64,000 bases of DNA from Colletes latitarsis (lineage: Eukaryota > Arthropoda > Insecta > Hymenoptera > Colletidae): contig NC_135136.1 in assembly GCF_051014445.1 (NCBI RefSeq), positions 40,310,001 to 40,374,000 on the forward strand, read 5' to 3'. The number at the start of each line of letters is the position of its first letter. Position 1 is the first letter of the stretch. Under the pieces are notes generated by a model. That model worked only from the letters and a program-made list of their open reading frames with translations. It was not told where the DNA came from and searched no databases. Below, in pieces: positions 1-13,181 of the stretch. A program made the position numbers and the translations under genes.

Positions 1-3000
1 AATTTGTAGTCTCGCACAAGCTGTACACAAATATGTTCGAGTTCTGCAACGAAAAACGGAAAATTAAGAATAATTTACGATATGAATGCGCGTTCTTCTA
101 GATGTAAATCATTAAAATCGAAAGGCCCTTAAAATCGAAGTTTACGGTGACCAATGCCAAGGTGGTGTCGAGAAATACTGAAGATCTCTCGAGGAACGCT
201 GCAGCCGCGAACTTGCGAACGACCTTGTAGCCGGAGAAAGTAACCGAGCTCATGTAGACGGAAGTCTAAGACTAAGTCTAAGCCTAAGCAAAAACCGACA
301 CAGCAGCCAAAGTAACGATCGCCGTTTTCAGCGTAGTCAGAACAACCATGGAAGCTGAAGAAGAGGTCGTCATCGTGGAAGGTGTGAAACTGAGAGCTAT
401 TGCTTTGACAATAACCGCCCGCACGACCTACCTACGACCTCCGCTTCGCGCGGAACACAAGTCTTTGTAGCGGAGGCCATGGAAATCGCGGAGGCGACAG
501 TAAAAAAAGTTACGTGGGCACGACAATGATCAAAGTATAGCGAAATATCCGTATCCGCGATTTGTTATATGTTGATCACATATCCGAACAACTCAATAGT
601 TACTAGCGTTGTGTGAGTCATATCGTAGCATGCAAATGTAACGGCCCAAAAACTTTGTGGTTTGTACTCAACGAGGGTATTGCTTAATAGATCACTCGAA
701 ACTGACTTCATTAAACTACCATATACAACGTTCTATCAAGTATACCTATCTTGAAACACGAGGAACACGGACCTGCTGAAGTGGTGTCCGACGAAGCACG
801 AGGAATGCGACTAACCGAGTCTAACCGAGCGAGGCGACGAAGTTAGGGCAAGTTCAACCGTGATACGCATGCGTTTTCGAACCAACGAATATCCTAGAAT
901 TGGAAGAAGCAGTCGTTAACAGGATAATAAAATCGATTTACGTACAAATCATAATTGTAAGGATGACAAACTCTTGCAGCAAATGAATGCGCGTTTACCT
1001 TTTTCTTCCCCGTACCTTTCTCTTTGCCCTACCAGACATAAAGTCATCACCACATGGAGATGAAAGGTAGTCTGGCACGCAGCTAAACGTTAACGCTCTC
1101 GGTTACGCGTTGTTTAAACTTACTACTGTATATGCACAATACAAATTATGCACACCAAACCTGAAACAGCTTTAAAAGAAACGTTTACCTTTGGAATTGA
1201 TACAAAAATGAATTGTCTATTTTCCATATATTCGGATATATGACAGACTTTAACGTTTAAAATAACCCGAACTTGTTCCTAACTAATGATTCAAAAGGTT
1301 ACAAACGCTTCGCTTGGGATAAGGATGCCAGTGGGCAACTTTCCCTTTCTTCTTCACTTTCCTACTGCATGATTTTACTGTACGATACCGTTGGATAATT
1401 TCATCTTGCTAATTAGATTCCAGACGAATAAAATATAACCATGCAAGTGTTGCAAAGCTATCCGACACTATTGCGTTTGAAGATACTTATGTACAGGTTG
1501 ATCAAGAATTAGGTGATCTTTAAGAATGTATTTTACGTATTATAATAGAAGTAGTTAGGAACACTAATTATTTACGGTAGAGTTTTGCGAAAGTGCCTAG
1601 AAAGTTCTTAGAAGTTTGATTTTAGTACAAGTATTAACTCTTCCTTCCTCCTGGTACAATCATAGGTTGACTTATCTGATTACGATGGACGAACAAAGAA
1701 GATGGTAATAAAACTTGTATATCTAAGCTTTTATAAAAATTTACGTCCTATTTTTGCACTGTAACTGTATATTTATCTCTGCATCTTCGTATAACGTATT
1801 TAATCTATCTTGATTATATAAACTGATTCATGAAAATGATTCGTATATTGTGTGCAACTCTGGTGCAACGGAACCATATTGTTATTACTGTAAGGTAATT
1901 ACCGAACGGTATCATTAAAGTTTCTCGAAAATTCGATCATAATCGTATTGCATGAACTTATTACGCAAACGTTATTAACCGTAAGACGTTCAACCTTAAT
2001 TCCTTCCTATTTTTTGTTTCAAATAGCCCGGAAGAAACTCTCTACGGCATTATTATTACTTATATCGGTCGAACGATTGCTGGTAGCCGTGTGTACAACA
2101 GAAGACCGTTAATTAACAAACTACTTTAACTTTAAAAGCAACGAAAGTTAGCAAAAAGTACAAATTGTAGCCCAACCAGGAAAAAACAATTGCCGTCAAA
2201 ACAGCGATACGCTTTTACAAGCGTCTGCAATCGTTTGGCACAGTTTCGTGTTTAAAGAAGTTAATTCGTACATATAATTGTAAATAAACTGAATAGCAAT
2301 ACATTTTTATTTACAGATCCTTCTAATATTCGACCTGTATCATTCAATTTCCTTGTCGTTGCTACGCATAAATAACAGCATTGAGTAGATCTATTGGCTG
2401 TCGCTGCATTACTTTACCTATCAATCATAGTAAATTGCATGTTATGAAACATATGAATTTCTTTTCCTTCGGTTACAAGATTGTTGGAAGAAGTGATTTT
2501 ATAATTCTCCGTATATTTATATGTATGTCCGTAAAGTAATTTCCGTCAAGTCTTTAATACAACGAATCCTAGTTTAAATCTTTTACTTAATTCAAAGAAA
2601 GGCTTCGGAGATTGTCTACAAAAAATTACGATGTATATAGAAATTTAACTTGTAGTGTTTAATCAACCTATCTTTTTCCCTGCAGTGTAATCCCCGAAGA
2701 AATTCAGTCGTTACTCATCGCGAAAAGCGCGAACGCGTCACGTGTAAATATGACAAAACGAGGCACGAAAGGGAAAACGAGTTCGTCCAGACTCTTCCTT
2801 GTGCAATACGCTTCGAGTCGCGTGACGCAGTCACGAATGTCGCCGATTGCCTTTGTTTATCTGTCCCAAATTGGGCACACACAAACGAATTGTAATATAT
2901 GTATAGAATATAACACGCGATATTGGAAAACCTTGGCGGCGCAAAAACAGTATTACATTGATATTCAATTTGAATCGATTCAACTCGAGGTTCTGCATGA

Positions 3001-3517
3001 ATAAATGTAATTCAATTAAGAGGATGAAAGTGGCGTCACAACAGGCCCGACCGAAAGACGGGACCGAGAAAAAAGAAAAGAACAAACAGTCTGTGAATTG
3101 AACCGGTAACCCACTTCGTCATATGTATCGCGGATAAGTGAAATGCATTGGTCGTGGATCCGATTCGATTTACATATTTCGATAGTGTGTGAGAGGAGCC
3201 GCATCAGGTGACACCTCCGATAAAAAAAAAAAACCTGACCGCGATAATATGCTTGCTAATACAAACGCTTGGTCGCCGCTAGTGGAGAGGATGCAGTATT
3301 CGAAAATTCACTATTCGTTAAGGAAGAAATGGCAACCACTCGATTGGATACGCTTTCTTTATAAAAATTAAATACAATAGTTTTTTATGCATCTTTCCTC
3401 GAGTAGTGCGACCAAGTTTCCCTCTTATAGTGTACGTACATACGCGTGATCGGCGAGGAGCTCGAGCGTCAAACGCGAACGATACTTTGGTGACTGGTGG
3501 TTCAAAAGGTGAGAGCG
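1..3517. other. Intergenic region, no confident gene
   Basis: No open frame here resembles a known family. Positions about 160-520 are more GC-rich than the surroundings. An ATG in a good context (AACC before ATGG) at 350 opens a short acidic frame of about 40 codons containing EAEEE, with a possible but weak donor about 36 nt on. This could be the first exon of a gene elsewhere, or chance. The rest, 520-3500, is AT-rich unique-looking DNA with short open frames that I read as noise. Confidence 0.5.
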
Positions 3518-3601
3518 GTGTGGCTAGATTTAGCATAATTGAGTGCATCGATGACGACATTAGCAACGACGAATTTCCTTTAACGCTGAACGGAGTAGTG
3601 C
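3518..3601 (+). repeat. End fragment of a dispersed inverted-repeat element
   Basis: This stretch starts GTGTGGCTAGATTTAGCATA and contains CGACGAATTTCCTTTAACG and CGGAGTAGTG. The same blocks occur at 22164-22249 and, as both arms of a palindromic element, at 60685-60877. Only one arm is recognisable here. It lies about 160 bp upstream of the TATA box of the SVWC-family gene. Two overlapping open frames across it (+ and -) appear to be by-products of its GC-rich composition. Confidence 0.7.
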
Positions 3602-3757
3602 TCCATACTTCGCGCAAATTCGGACAATCGAGAAAGAAGGCGAGTGTGAGCCTTTCCTTCGTGCTCTTGCAACAGCTGAAATCCGACCTCGCGACAATCG
3701 GCATGTGAGAGACCATAATGTCTGGTGGGGACTGCAGGACCCCGCCCCGTAGACAGC

Positions 3758-3793
3758 TATAAAATGCCCGTACGAGAATCGGACCCAACCAGT
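3758..3793 (+). promoter_or_regulatory. TATA box and initiator of the SVWC-family gene
   Basis: A TATAAAA box lies at 3758-3764. An initiator-like CCAGTC with its A at 3791 follows 33 bp after the first T of the box, the standard metazoan spacing. The start codon at 3883 would leave a 5' leader of about 92 nt. A strong TATA box fits an inducible or tissue-restricted gene, such as many secreted insect proteins, better than a housekeeping gene. Confidence 0.7.
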
Positions 3794-3882
3794 CTTAATC
3801 GGTACACGAAGGCCCTTTTTTTACCTTCCTTCTTCGATAGGCTCGGTTTTGATATCCTCCCTCTCCACATCATCCTGAGACC

Positions 3883-6800
3883 ATGAAGCTCATCCCGATC
3901 TTGTTGCTTGTCGTCGGGGTCGTCTTTGCCGCCGAAGAGAAGAAGGAGGAAGAACGTCCTAAAACATTTAGAAGGCTCATTCCAGCCGATGTTCTTCGCG
4001 GTGAGTCTTCATTTTCAAAATTCTATCACCTCTAGTTTAGGTCTTGTCGTCAATCCCTTCGCCGGTAGACTATAACGCAATTATAGTACCGTTAAGTTTT
4101 TTTCCGTTAGGGATGTTGTAACGTATTAATCCCGTTGATCACATGACGTTGCAATTGCAGTTTTTCTTCCTACACAAGTTTAAGTAATTCAGTTCACGAA
4201 CGATAAGTTTTAAACTTCGCAAAATTGTACAATATTCCGTGAATCTATCCTAAATTTTGTAGAAGAAAGAACATGACATGCAACAGATAATTTTCAAGAA
4301 TAAGTATCACGATACACAGTGCAATTCTAGTGTATTTATATTCATGCACATTTTTTACACAATTTTCATCCGACAAACCGATCGTCAGAGCGAAATAGTT
4401 TCATCGAATCGAAAGAAGCGCGCGTACGCAAGAGTTTCGAAAGTAGGACGATTTTGACCACTTCAGACAGAATTTTAATAGAAATTATATTGCAAATATA
4501 ATACAGTAGAAACCCCTTGGATTCGAATACCAATTATCTGAATATTTTACTATTCGAGCACTCTATGTCTACGAATAGTTTACCAGTTCTGTAACATAGT
4601 AAAAATGTGCTTAAGCATAGTTTCAATAATTCTGGATGCAAATGCTGTTCCTCCAGTTTTCCCATTCACAATTAAAAGAGAGCCTTGAAACGAGACTCTT
4701 TTTACCTCGTGCTCCACCATTGTGCTTGGCAGTCATCTCGTCGCGTTGTTTATCGAACCGAGACTGTTTCTAAGACAAATGGTCACATTCTTCTCTTTTT
4801 TCTCTCGAAGAAACGACGATTGTTCTCGGTGACAGGCGTGTCCGTCGACTTGTAAATCTTGATTAGTTGTTGCGTACAATTTGGGCGGACATGCGTGCAG
4901 ATAAATAGGGAACAATGGTCGCAGCCAAGATCACCGGAACCGCGTGAAAGTTTTATAGTGTAACTCTCGCTCTTCTTGACCATATCCCACAACCAGGTTC
5001 GCTTCGTTTTCTCGCATGATTTTTCTTTATACGGCACGCCCTGCATCGGTCGAATGCGGCTCCGTCTTCAAGGTAAATTACCTTTTACGAAATCAGCGCC
5101 CGTAATCTGCAATTAATCGCATTACGAGACGCTAAACTGTGTCTTTTGTAGATTCGAGGTCGATCGCTCGATACGAAACAGTGTCAATTCCCAAGAACAA
5201 AATTCCACGTTCCTTATAAAAGAAATTTACACTTGCTTCAACTGACCGCCAGATTATTAGCAGCGACGACGCGTCGACTGCATAATGTGCATACAAGTGT
5301 GCAACGGAATAGAAATGGAATTGACGCATCTTATCTTACGGAAATCGTAAGCCAATAAACTCACGTAGCACAGTTATTACACTTTACATTGGTTATCGCG
5401 GGCAATTATTATTAATGGTTAAAGTTCCATTATTTTTCAAATAGTGAACAGATTATCACAGTGAATTTTATCGCACCTATTTTTGTTAATTTTTACTATT
5501 ATCAAAAAATATATTTAAATTATTACGACTATACTTGTATTGCTTGTTGAATTCGTTCAGGTTCAAGTTTTATGTCGCAGTCAGTTAATATAAACACACT
5601 TGTTATGTATTTTTAAGCCCACTATCCTGCGTGGCGCAACGAAGGATATCTTCTCGATCGGTTGTCAATGTGTTAATAGTGTCCTTGTTGATTCTGATTC
5701 ATACGATATCATGGATCAGGCCCCAGGCAACGTGACCCAGATACTCCCTAGATTTTGCTCCGAACCTAGATTCCGCTGAATAATCGAATTGCTCATGATC
5801 AGTCGTTTTAAATCCGAACACGGTGTTACGTACTTACTTTTATGTACGTTGTCGCGTGTCCAGGGCAATGTTCGAACACTGAGGACACGCTATTTATACG
5901 CACGCGGAATAAGGATAACGAGACAACATTGCATTACGAAATTCGAACAATAGAAAAGATCTGATACAACACAAAGATGGGCATAGCGTTCCTCGATCAT
6001 TAGATAAATTATCAAACCAATATATCGCAACTTATTTGTAACATCGTGATATTAATCGTTGGAATAGGCTTCAATTAATGGGTGGTTTATCAGTGGATAC
6101 TTAAAAGATTATTCGTGAAACGGTTCATTCGTTTTCATCGAAGTTAAGTTTCTTAGTCACGAACGTTTGGGTGTTCTCGTTTCAGAACAGGATGATCGCA
6201 GAAAGTAGAACCCTGGGCTGGGTCGTCCGCGATGAAAGTGTGCCCCGAATGAAAATTCGTTGTGAAAGATGATTGCACGTTTTCGTTGGTAAATTTTCAA
6301 ACGAATCGTTTACCCTTCGATTATCCTATGTCGTGCAATTCATGATTACACGTTGCACTAGCGACTGCTTTATCTCCTGACTAATTCGCCGTAACAGAAG
6401 TCTCTCTAAATGAGACACGCACGACTGCCCCGCGATAAATAACACGTTATTACGGAGAAACATTAGACACTTGTCGATACGACAGCCTGTGTATTTGTTA
6501 CTCGAATAGATGAACGATAAGAGGTATAATTATCCCTTACCACAAACTTCTACTTAATTAATTGGATTTCAAATTTAGCGTAGAAGCTTAACTTTTCGTG
6601 AGAAATAAAGCGAACAAACGTAACATTACACCTACTGACATGAAAGCTAATCCTTGCAAGCAGACGAATCTTAATGTCGGTGAAAGTCTAGAAGTCCGCT
6701 ATGAATCATGTTCTACCGCTTCCTGAAATGGTTTTCTTCCCAATTATGTAGTGACGTTTATTTCACCAGCGTTACAATTAATTTACAGCTGCTCATTTTA

Positions 6801-8702
6801 TGTTAAAACGCTTTTAAAATAAATCATACCGGCAGGTTACACGCACACGTGTATGAGTTTAATAAATTATCATGTCGATTTCAACGTTTTTGCCTTTTAC
6901 CGCGTCACCGTTAGATTACTTTTTCTTGCCGCTGCAATTTTACAATGTTATTAATAAAATTACTCAGCGAAACGTGGAATCGTGTGTCTGACCCTTTCTC
7001 TTTTCGAGAGGCTGGTTTCTCGGCATACAGACAGTACAATACTCTCTCATCGCGATTTGTGTGTTCAGAAATTAATTAGCATCAATTGCATTTGATAAGG
7101 CGATTTTTTCACCGTAGTAAACGTGTTGTAGTACTTACAGTTTTCGAAAGAAAAGTGTTACGGTGTTGAATACGTACTCCAAGGTTCATCTAGAATGTCC
7201 GACCATCTGACACGAAACTTCTCGAACTACTTTCTTGGGATCCAGGTGTCCCGCAAGAACTGGTACCATAAACCGCAGTATCTATAGAGTTGGCGTGAAC
7301 GTCCATCACATAAAACCTTCGGTGTAACGATGGCATTGAGAGAACTGTAACAAACACGTCACTACTTAAATAAATCACCTCCTATCTTTTACACTGAATT
7401 AAGATAAATGTGTAAAAAGGAAATATGTATTCATGTTACACGAAACAGTTGGATGACCTCTTTTTTAGACAGTACAGTAATTCAAGTACACTATTCTCCA
7501 AGTATATTCAACGATATGTTGGAGTATCCCCGATGTTCATTATTTACTAATTAGTCAAATGGTTTGACCGAGTGATTTTAATTATTTCAACCAATATAAC
7601 CGTACCTTTTGTTGAATATTCACGTCGTTGTTTCCGTAATCAACGAGCTTGTGAATTTTAAACTAAAGGAAAAGAAACATTCGAAGCATATCAATCGATT
7701 CAATCGGAGTTAGCGAATAATTGCACAAGTGGTAACTCGATGTGGCAGTGAAGGTGTTTCTCCTTGAGGTTTTCAATTCGCAAATTACCGTCAACGAAAC
7801 TTCTCCGTCGTGTCTATAATACATTAGGACGCGTTACAGTAGAATTCCCTTTTCTGCGACGTCTCTGTATGGGTACATCGAAAGGCATGACGATGCTGAT
7901 TAAAACAGTTTTACTGCAGCACATAGGTATGTATATACATTAGAAAGTAACAACACCTTTCACGAGTGCATAGGTATACATGTATATATATGTGGCTAAT
8001 GCACTGAATTTACGAGATCTTCCGGGTAGTGGACATCTAGTTATTTCTAACAGATGAACCAAAAGATATCGATACCGTTTCCAAAATGAAAAACCCCGTT
8101 AAGTTGTGGTATGTTTTGCTACATAAATATCATTACATTACGTAATTATGTATTGGATTCCAGTTTGTGCAATGTACTAATCCGATACTTCCTTTACGTA
8201 ACATATTTGATGTAATTCGGAAACATGTTCTCCATATACTACAAGCCAGTTTACTGTTAGGATGAATCCACACACAATGTTATCGTATCGATACAGTGGT
8301 GTTTTTCGAACGATTGTTTATGATTATTCATGACACATATATGTATGTTTTGTTATAGATTTTCCTGGCGTATGTTTCGCTTCTACAAAATGTGCAACCA
8401 TTGAACCAATGAAATCATGGGATCTGGCACCGTTCTGCGGTCGTTCCACTTGCGTACCAGAAGATGACAATTCTGGTCGCCTGTTCGAGCTTGTAGAGGA
8501 TTGCGGACCTCTTCCGAAAGCCAACCCGAAATGCAAGCTTTCGGAGAAAACCAACAAGACAGCACCATTCCCAGAATGCTGTCCGCAATTTGAATGCGAG
8601 GAAGGAGCGAAACTCGAATACCCGGAAATCCCAACTTTGCCACCACCCACGGAAATCGTGGAGACCGAGAAGTCTCCGAAAACGGCTCCAGCGAAAGCTT
8701 AA
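3883..8702 (+). CDS. Secreted single-domain von Willebrand factor type C (SVWC) protein
   Basis: Two exons, 3883-4000 and 8359-8702, encode 153 aa; the intron of 4358 bp is phase 1 with GTGAGT donor and TTATAG acceptor. Residues 1-16 are a typical signal peptide (MKLIPILLLVVGVVFA), followed by a Lys/Glu-rich linker. The mature part has the SVWC cysteine order: one Cys, then FCGRSTC, DCG, KCK, ECC and FEC. There are nine cysteines where the family normally has eight; the extra one lies in STKCA, six residues after the first. The tail is Pro/Glu/Thr/Lys-rich, about 30 residues. The family includes Drosophila Vago and other small arthropod secreted proteins linked to immune or stress responses, and also La1-like venom components. 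The exact role cannot be read from sequence. Lack of any membrane segment argues for release into haemolymph or a gland. Confidence 0.85.
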
Positions 8703-9574
8703 TACTGGACATAACATTTGGCCTCTACGAATCTAACTAAACAGTCAATTGAATAACAAAAATATTACTCGATTTCATGTTAGATCGTGATTTTGACACA
8801 AAGATATCCTCTACTGTTTTATTATATCGTTTTCCTATCGATTTCTAGTTAACGCGGTATTTTATATAATTTATATGACAATATGGGTTTCGGTTTTCTT
8901 TCACAATACATATTACGAATACCGCAACAATTTTACAAATATTCATCCTCTAGAATCTCTAGAGGAAATTCAAAATTAACTGGAACAGAAAAATACTAAT
9001 CTGTTGGGAATTTAAGAGAGTAAAAGATTAAACAAAATTTGGCGCCATTGGAAAAGTAATCGTAGTTGAAGACAATATATGTAAAAAGAAAAGAGGAAGA
9101 AAGATTGTAACGTTGTAATAACAATGCATACCTATATCCAAGAAAACATTTCAAGGAGGCCACATAACAACTTCCTGTTACCTTTCAACGTGATTTGACT
9201 TCACGCGAGATTAAAATTACGTTGTATATAATTGATGTACTTCCATTTTTAAAGTCGATACACAATTCTGCAGAAACAAGCAGAAAAATAAAAATACAAC
9301 AGCAATATTATCGTTAATGTTAGCGAATCAGCGTCGTTTTACAGCATTGTGTCTATTCAGTCTCCTAGTCCCGGAAATGAGATTTAAATGCTATCGTTTG
9401 TTCTTAATTTCGGTTGCAACAATTTTACCCCATAGAGAACTAATTTTCGTTTTTTTTCTGGAAATAGACAGTTCTGCGTATGTAATGTAAAAACATGTGT
9501 GATTGTAATTATATGTAATTAAATAAATATCTATTTAATTAAACACTCGTCTCATTAATACACATCATATGAAG
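8703..9574. other. 3' flank of the SVWC-family gene
   Basis: AT-rich DNA without a gene. It probably contains the 3' UTR of the upstream gene; AATAAA-like sequences occur near 9286 and 9520, so the polyadenylation site could be at either. From about 9575 the sequence changes to a GC-rich block (CGCGCCGCGTCGCGTC) that is a partial copy of the end of the tandem units at 11.6-13.07 kb. Confidence 0.5.
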
Positions 9575-9632
9575 ATCCGCTACACGGTTCAGCATCGCGC
9601 CGCGTCGCGTCTCCTACAATTTAGCTTCATTT

Positions 9633-9957
9633 AGCTAATGGCAGCGAATTAAAAATAATTTCTTAAAATATCTGATAAAATTGTTAATAATAGCAACACT
9701 ATACGCCATGTAAGGAAAGAAAGATTTTTCTACGTTGCTTAACCTTACCGATTTCTGTAATTCAATTGACCACTGGTTTTTTTATCCGATCGTACGCAAG
9801 TAAAGGGGTAGTTCCCTCATGGAATCAGTCTGCCATCAGACCACCTTTATGCTTTATTTAGAACCTGGAATAGTTAGGATGGTAACTTCCTCTTTGAACT
9901 GAAAGTTAAGTTGTTAAGTAATGTTTAAACGAAGACTAAAATTGGGCATAAGTAATG
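9633..9957 (+). repeat. Left copy of a ~300-bp direct repeat
   Basis: Starts AGCTAATGGCAGCGAATTAA and ends GCATAAGTAATG. It is nearly identical to 13227-13532 in the same orientation. The main differences are a short insertion in the right copy (AACATTGCCTCGG) and about 30 extra bases near the end of this copy. The two copies bracket a 3.3-kb gene-free island. They could be LTRs of a decayed element or the edges of a local duplication. I see neither a tRNA-primer site nor a polyprotein, so the LTR reading is weak. Confidence 0.75.
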
Positions 9958-10608
9958 AAACTACAGACGAGGTATACGAGTAGACCTTTCACCCTATACA
10001 TATATTTTTTCGGCCCATTTTTCTGGGGCTCTAGAGCCCCATTACTATTTTCGTGTCATTCGCAACATTACCAACAGATTTAGAAATGAATTTCAATCAC
10101 TTCCCCATAGTCAACTCGCATGTGTATATACCCATGTATACCTATTACACATAAACGAGGTAAAGAATAGACCTATCGTTAGTGGGATGAACGCTATCGC
10201 TGTACGAGTATCTTATAACATGAGATACACTCTTCCAAAGTGGAACAAAATGTTAAAAAGATCGTGCATCAAACTGTAAGGGGATCCTCGTAAGAAGGCT
10301 TTGATCTTCGTAATAGTTTTAATGGATCGATGATCAACAATGACTAACTTATGGTCACTGGTGGTCAACAGTGAGGTGGACATCTAGGTCAGCAGTCCAG
10401 TGAAGATCCAAAAATGGTCAAGAGGTGGGACCAATCGAAATAGTATTGTTCTCTAGACCAAACGGTTCTTAACTCTTCACGTTGACACTGTCTCCCCACT
10501 CTTCGATTTCCCCACTCGAAGACTACCGCTGGACAAATTCTTCAGTACCCCTGGAGCATCCAGGGGGAACGGGTCTCGCGGGCCTACGCCAGGCCGTTCG
10601 TGGAGCGC

Positions 10609-10790
10609 TGACCACTGGGGACCAGGAGTGACCAGGACTGACCAGGACTGACCAGGACTGACCAGGACTGACCAGGACTGACCAGGACTGACCAGAACTG
10701 ACCACTACTGACCAGTACTGACCAGCGCAGATCCGACTACTGACCACTACTGACCACTACTGACCAGTGCCGGACCGTGATGACCACTGG
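10609..10790 (+). repeat. 10-bp minisatellite (ACCAGGACTG)n
   Basis: Six perfect tandem copies of ACCAGGACTG occupy 10631-10690, flanked by variants (ACCAGGAGTG, ACCAGAACTG, ACCACTACTG, ACCAGTACTG). Degenerate copies reach about 10790. The reverse strand happens to be open across it and would encode a Ser/Val/Gly/Trp repeat, but nothing else supports coding. It is not a CRISPR array: there are no spacers, and the unit is contiguous. Confidence 0.9.
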
Positions 10791-11624
10791 TAAGAATTAT
10801 TTAAAATTGCTCTCCCCACTTCTATTTTGTCGTTCAATACCAATTGAACGTTATGGAACTGTTCATCGCTTTTGCTAAATTACGAATCGTTTCTTATGTT
10901 ACAGCTGGACCTTTGGTGCTTCCTTGGTAATGGTAACTAATGCTCAACAAGTAGTAAGTTCACTTTACTTGTTTATGTTATTATTACAGAATTGACCAGT
11001 TTATTTTATTTGTTTGGTCATAATTTAATGTTGTTTGACTGTCCGGTTTCATCTGATTACTATGTTTTCTTCCTCTATTTCTACTACTGTCTTGGTTTTT
11101 GAATTGGCATGGTTGTGTCGAATCATATACCATTTTTGTTTCCATATTGTTTTATGAATTTTGATGTCAATAATTAGAATAAGATTTTTATTCTTGTTCT
11201 ATCTCGCCAAGGTATTTTATTTAATTCTTGATTTTTCTTGATTTTCAATTCTGTTCAATCTTTGTTTCTGTTCGTCTTCGTTTGTATGGTTCTTCAGATA
11301 ATTTTTGTAATCGTTTGCTGTTTTACTTCGACATTATTCCATGAATTGTTATCTCTCGTTACGCAAGTATAGGTAGAATACTTTGTTTCTATCATGTAGA
11401 TTTTGTACATTTCCTTAAGTAGGTCTAGCATCGAGAATCTTATAGATTCTCACTTTTAGGTACATTAGCACGACAAATTATTCCATCGCTTCGTTTAGTT
11501 TGCATGGTGATTATTAAATTTCCTTTCGTATGTCACTAATATGTGTATCAATTTTAGTTTCAGATTATTCGCAGGGACATCGAGGGAGTACGCCACATCC
11601 GCCGAGGGACATTTAATTCTAAGT
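10791..11624. other. AT-rich spacer inside the repeat island
   Basis: No gene, RNA or clear repeat was recognised. The DNA is T-rich on the + strand and separates the minisatellite from the GC-rich tandem units. Confidence 0.4.
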
Positions 11625-13070
11625 CGGTTAGACTTAAGCTTCGTCGCGAATCTTAAAATTAACGTCGAAGATTTCTTTATTGTACATATTTTCGCGTTTT
11701 ACCAAGCAATTATTCAATAAGTAGCTTCTCGTTTTCTCGTTCCCTCGTTCCTAGCTTCGGTCACCGCTGTTTCATCGATTGAAACATGTGATCGGCCGTG
11801 TATCTGGTCCGAAAGATCTAATCGCCTTCCCTTGGTAAGCTTGGTTGAGGGAAAACGGCACTTCGCTGGAAGGTGTGGAGTTTCCGTATTCTGCGGAAAC
11901 GCATACCTTCCAGCGGAAGTCGACTCTGTCTCAGGTACTCTCTCTTTGTCAGACAACCTAAGTCGGGTCCTTCGGGCTCCCGGCGGGTTGCGTTGGAGAA
12001 ATGGAGACCTCGATTCGGGGTTGCAGTTATCTGTTTTCTTGTTGAGATCGAGTTAGCAAGGGCAGTAGGTTCGATCCTCGGATCCGCTGCACGGTTCAGC
12101 ATCGCGTCGTGTCGCGTCGCGTATCCCACGATTTAGCTTCATCCCTCTTTTTAACCACATAATTGCTTGGTACAACTAAATCAAGGAACTTTGTTTCCTT
12201 CTATCGTCCGAATTTTAGCTTCAACTTGACTAGACTTGAGCTTCGACGTTAATTTTAAGTCTCTAGTGTATCTGCGTATGCCAAGTAATTATTTAACTAG
12301 TAGCTTCTCTCGACTCGTTCTCTCGTTTCTTGCTTCGGTCACCACTGTTTCGTCGAACGAAACATGTGATCGGCCGTCCAGTTTGTCCGAAAGATCTAGT
12401 CGCCTGCCAATGATAGATCGATTTCTAGAAATAGAAATCAATCTACCAAGGGTAGTGTTGATTCGATCCGAAGATCTGCCGCACGGTTCAGCATCGCGTC
12501 GCGTCGCGTCTCCAACAATTTAGCTTCATCCCTTTTTAAACAAAATAATTACTTGGTATTTAGACTTAAGTCTTTAGTGTAGTCGCGTGTCCTGCCAAGT
12601 AATTATGTAACAAGTAGCTTCTCTTTCACTCGTCTCCCGTCCCCTCCGATCACCACTGCTTCCATGTAGAAAGCAAGTGATCGGCCGATTAGCTGGTCCG
12701 AAGGGTCAGTTGCCGTCCTCTAGTGAGACGATCCAAGGGAAAGGGTATTTCGGCCGCAGAGGGGATCAGGGACTGTTCCTGTCTACGGTAGCCCCGACTC
12801 AGGATCCCTCTCTCTGTCAGACATCCCGAGTTGGGTCCATTTGGCTCCCAACAGGATGCTTGGGGGAAATGGGGAACCCGTGTCGGGTGCGTCGATTCCC
12901 TTACCCTTCGATCGGACTTGCCAAGAGGCAACGAGCTGACCCTTTTGACCTCGCTATTCGGTTCGCGTCTCTCGTTCCTTGCACTATTGCATGGTGCATC
13001 GCGTCGTATCGCGTCGCGTCACCCACGATATAGCTTCGTCCCTCTTTTAAACAAAATAATTACTTGACAT
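11625..13070 (+). repeat. Three degenerate GC-rich tandem units
   Basis: Three successive blocks share the same order of motifs. Each has TAGACTTRAGYTT-like sequence, then CCAAGYAATTAT with AGTAGCTTCTC, then a CATGTGATCGGCCG-like core (AAGTGATCGGCCG in unit 3), then GGTCCGAARG-type sequence, then GCATCGCGTCG repeats and TTTAGCTTCATCCCT. Units begin near 11625, 12225 and 12555. The middle unit is about 200 bp shorter because it lacks the internal hairpin segment. A fragment of the unit end is also present at 9575-9630. Open frames of 74-118 codons across these units overlap on both strands and seem to result from GC content. Inside unit 1, 11864-11874 and 11905-11915 form an 11-bp perfect stem with a second 7-bp stem within it. 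Confidence 0.8.
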
Positions 13071-13181
13071 GACTAATCTAGTTTCTAAGGATGTGAAAGA
13101 GAGATCGATGGAACTTGGATTCCATCTATCTCCCTTCGGGTCTCCACTCGCAGCAACCTCCACGTGGTGAGACCTGGTAAT

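Noticed and set aside
264..291. CTAAG-type short repeats resembling telomeric TTAGG
   Set aside because: The period is irregular (CTAAGA, CTAAGT, CTAAGC), the stretch is under 30 bp, and it does not match the insect telomere unit.
3318..3788. 156-codon minus-strand frame upstream of the SVWC gene, and a 100-codon plus-strand frame inside the same interval
   Set aside because: Both cross the transposon-derived repeat at 3518-3601 and overlap each other in opposite directions. There is no recognisable domain, and the composition reflects the GC-rich repeat.
10631..10690. Regular short repeats that might suggest a CRISPR-like array
   Set aside because: The units are contiguous, with no spacers, and the genome is eukaryotic. 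It is a minisatellite.
12068..12077. GGTTCGATCC, resembling a tRNA or SINE B box
   Set aside because: No A box or tRNA cloverleaf at a suitable distance, and the motif is not kept in the other two tandem units.
11714..13067. Several 74-118-codon frames on both strands in the tandem units
   Set aside because: They overlap on both strands, are repeated with the units and include frame changes between copies. Stops are rare because of GC content, so coding is unlikely.
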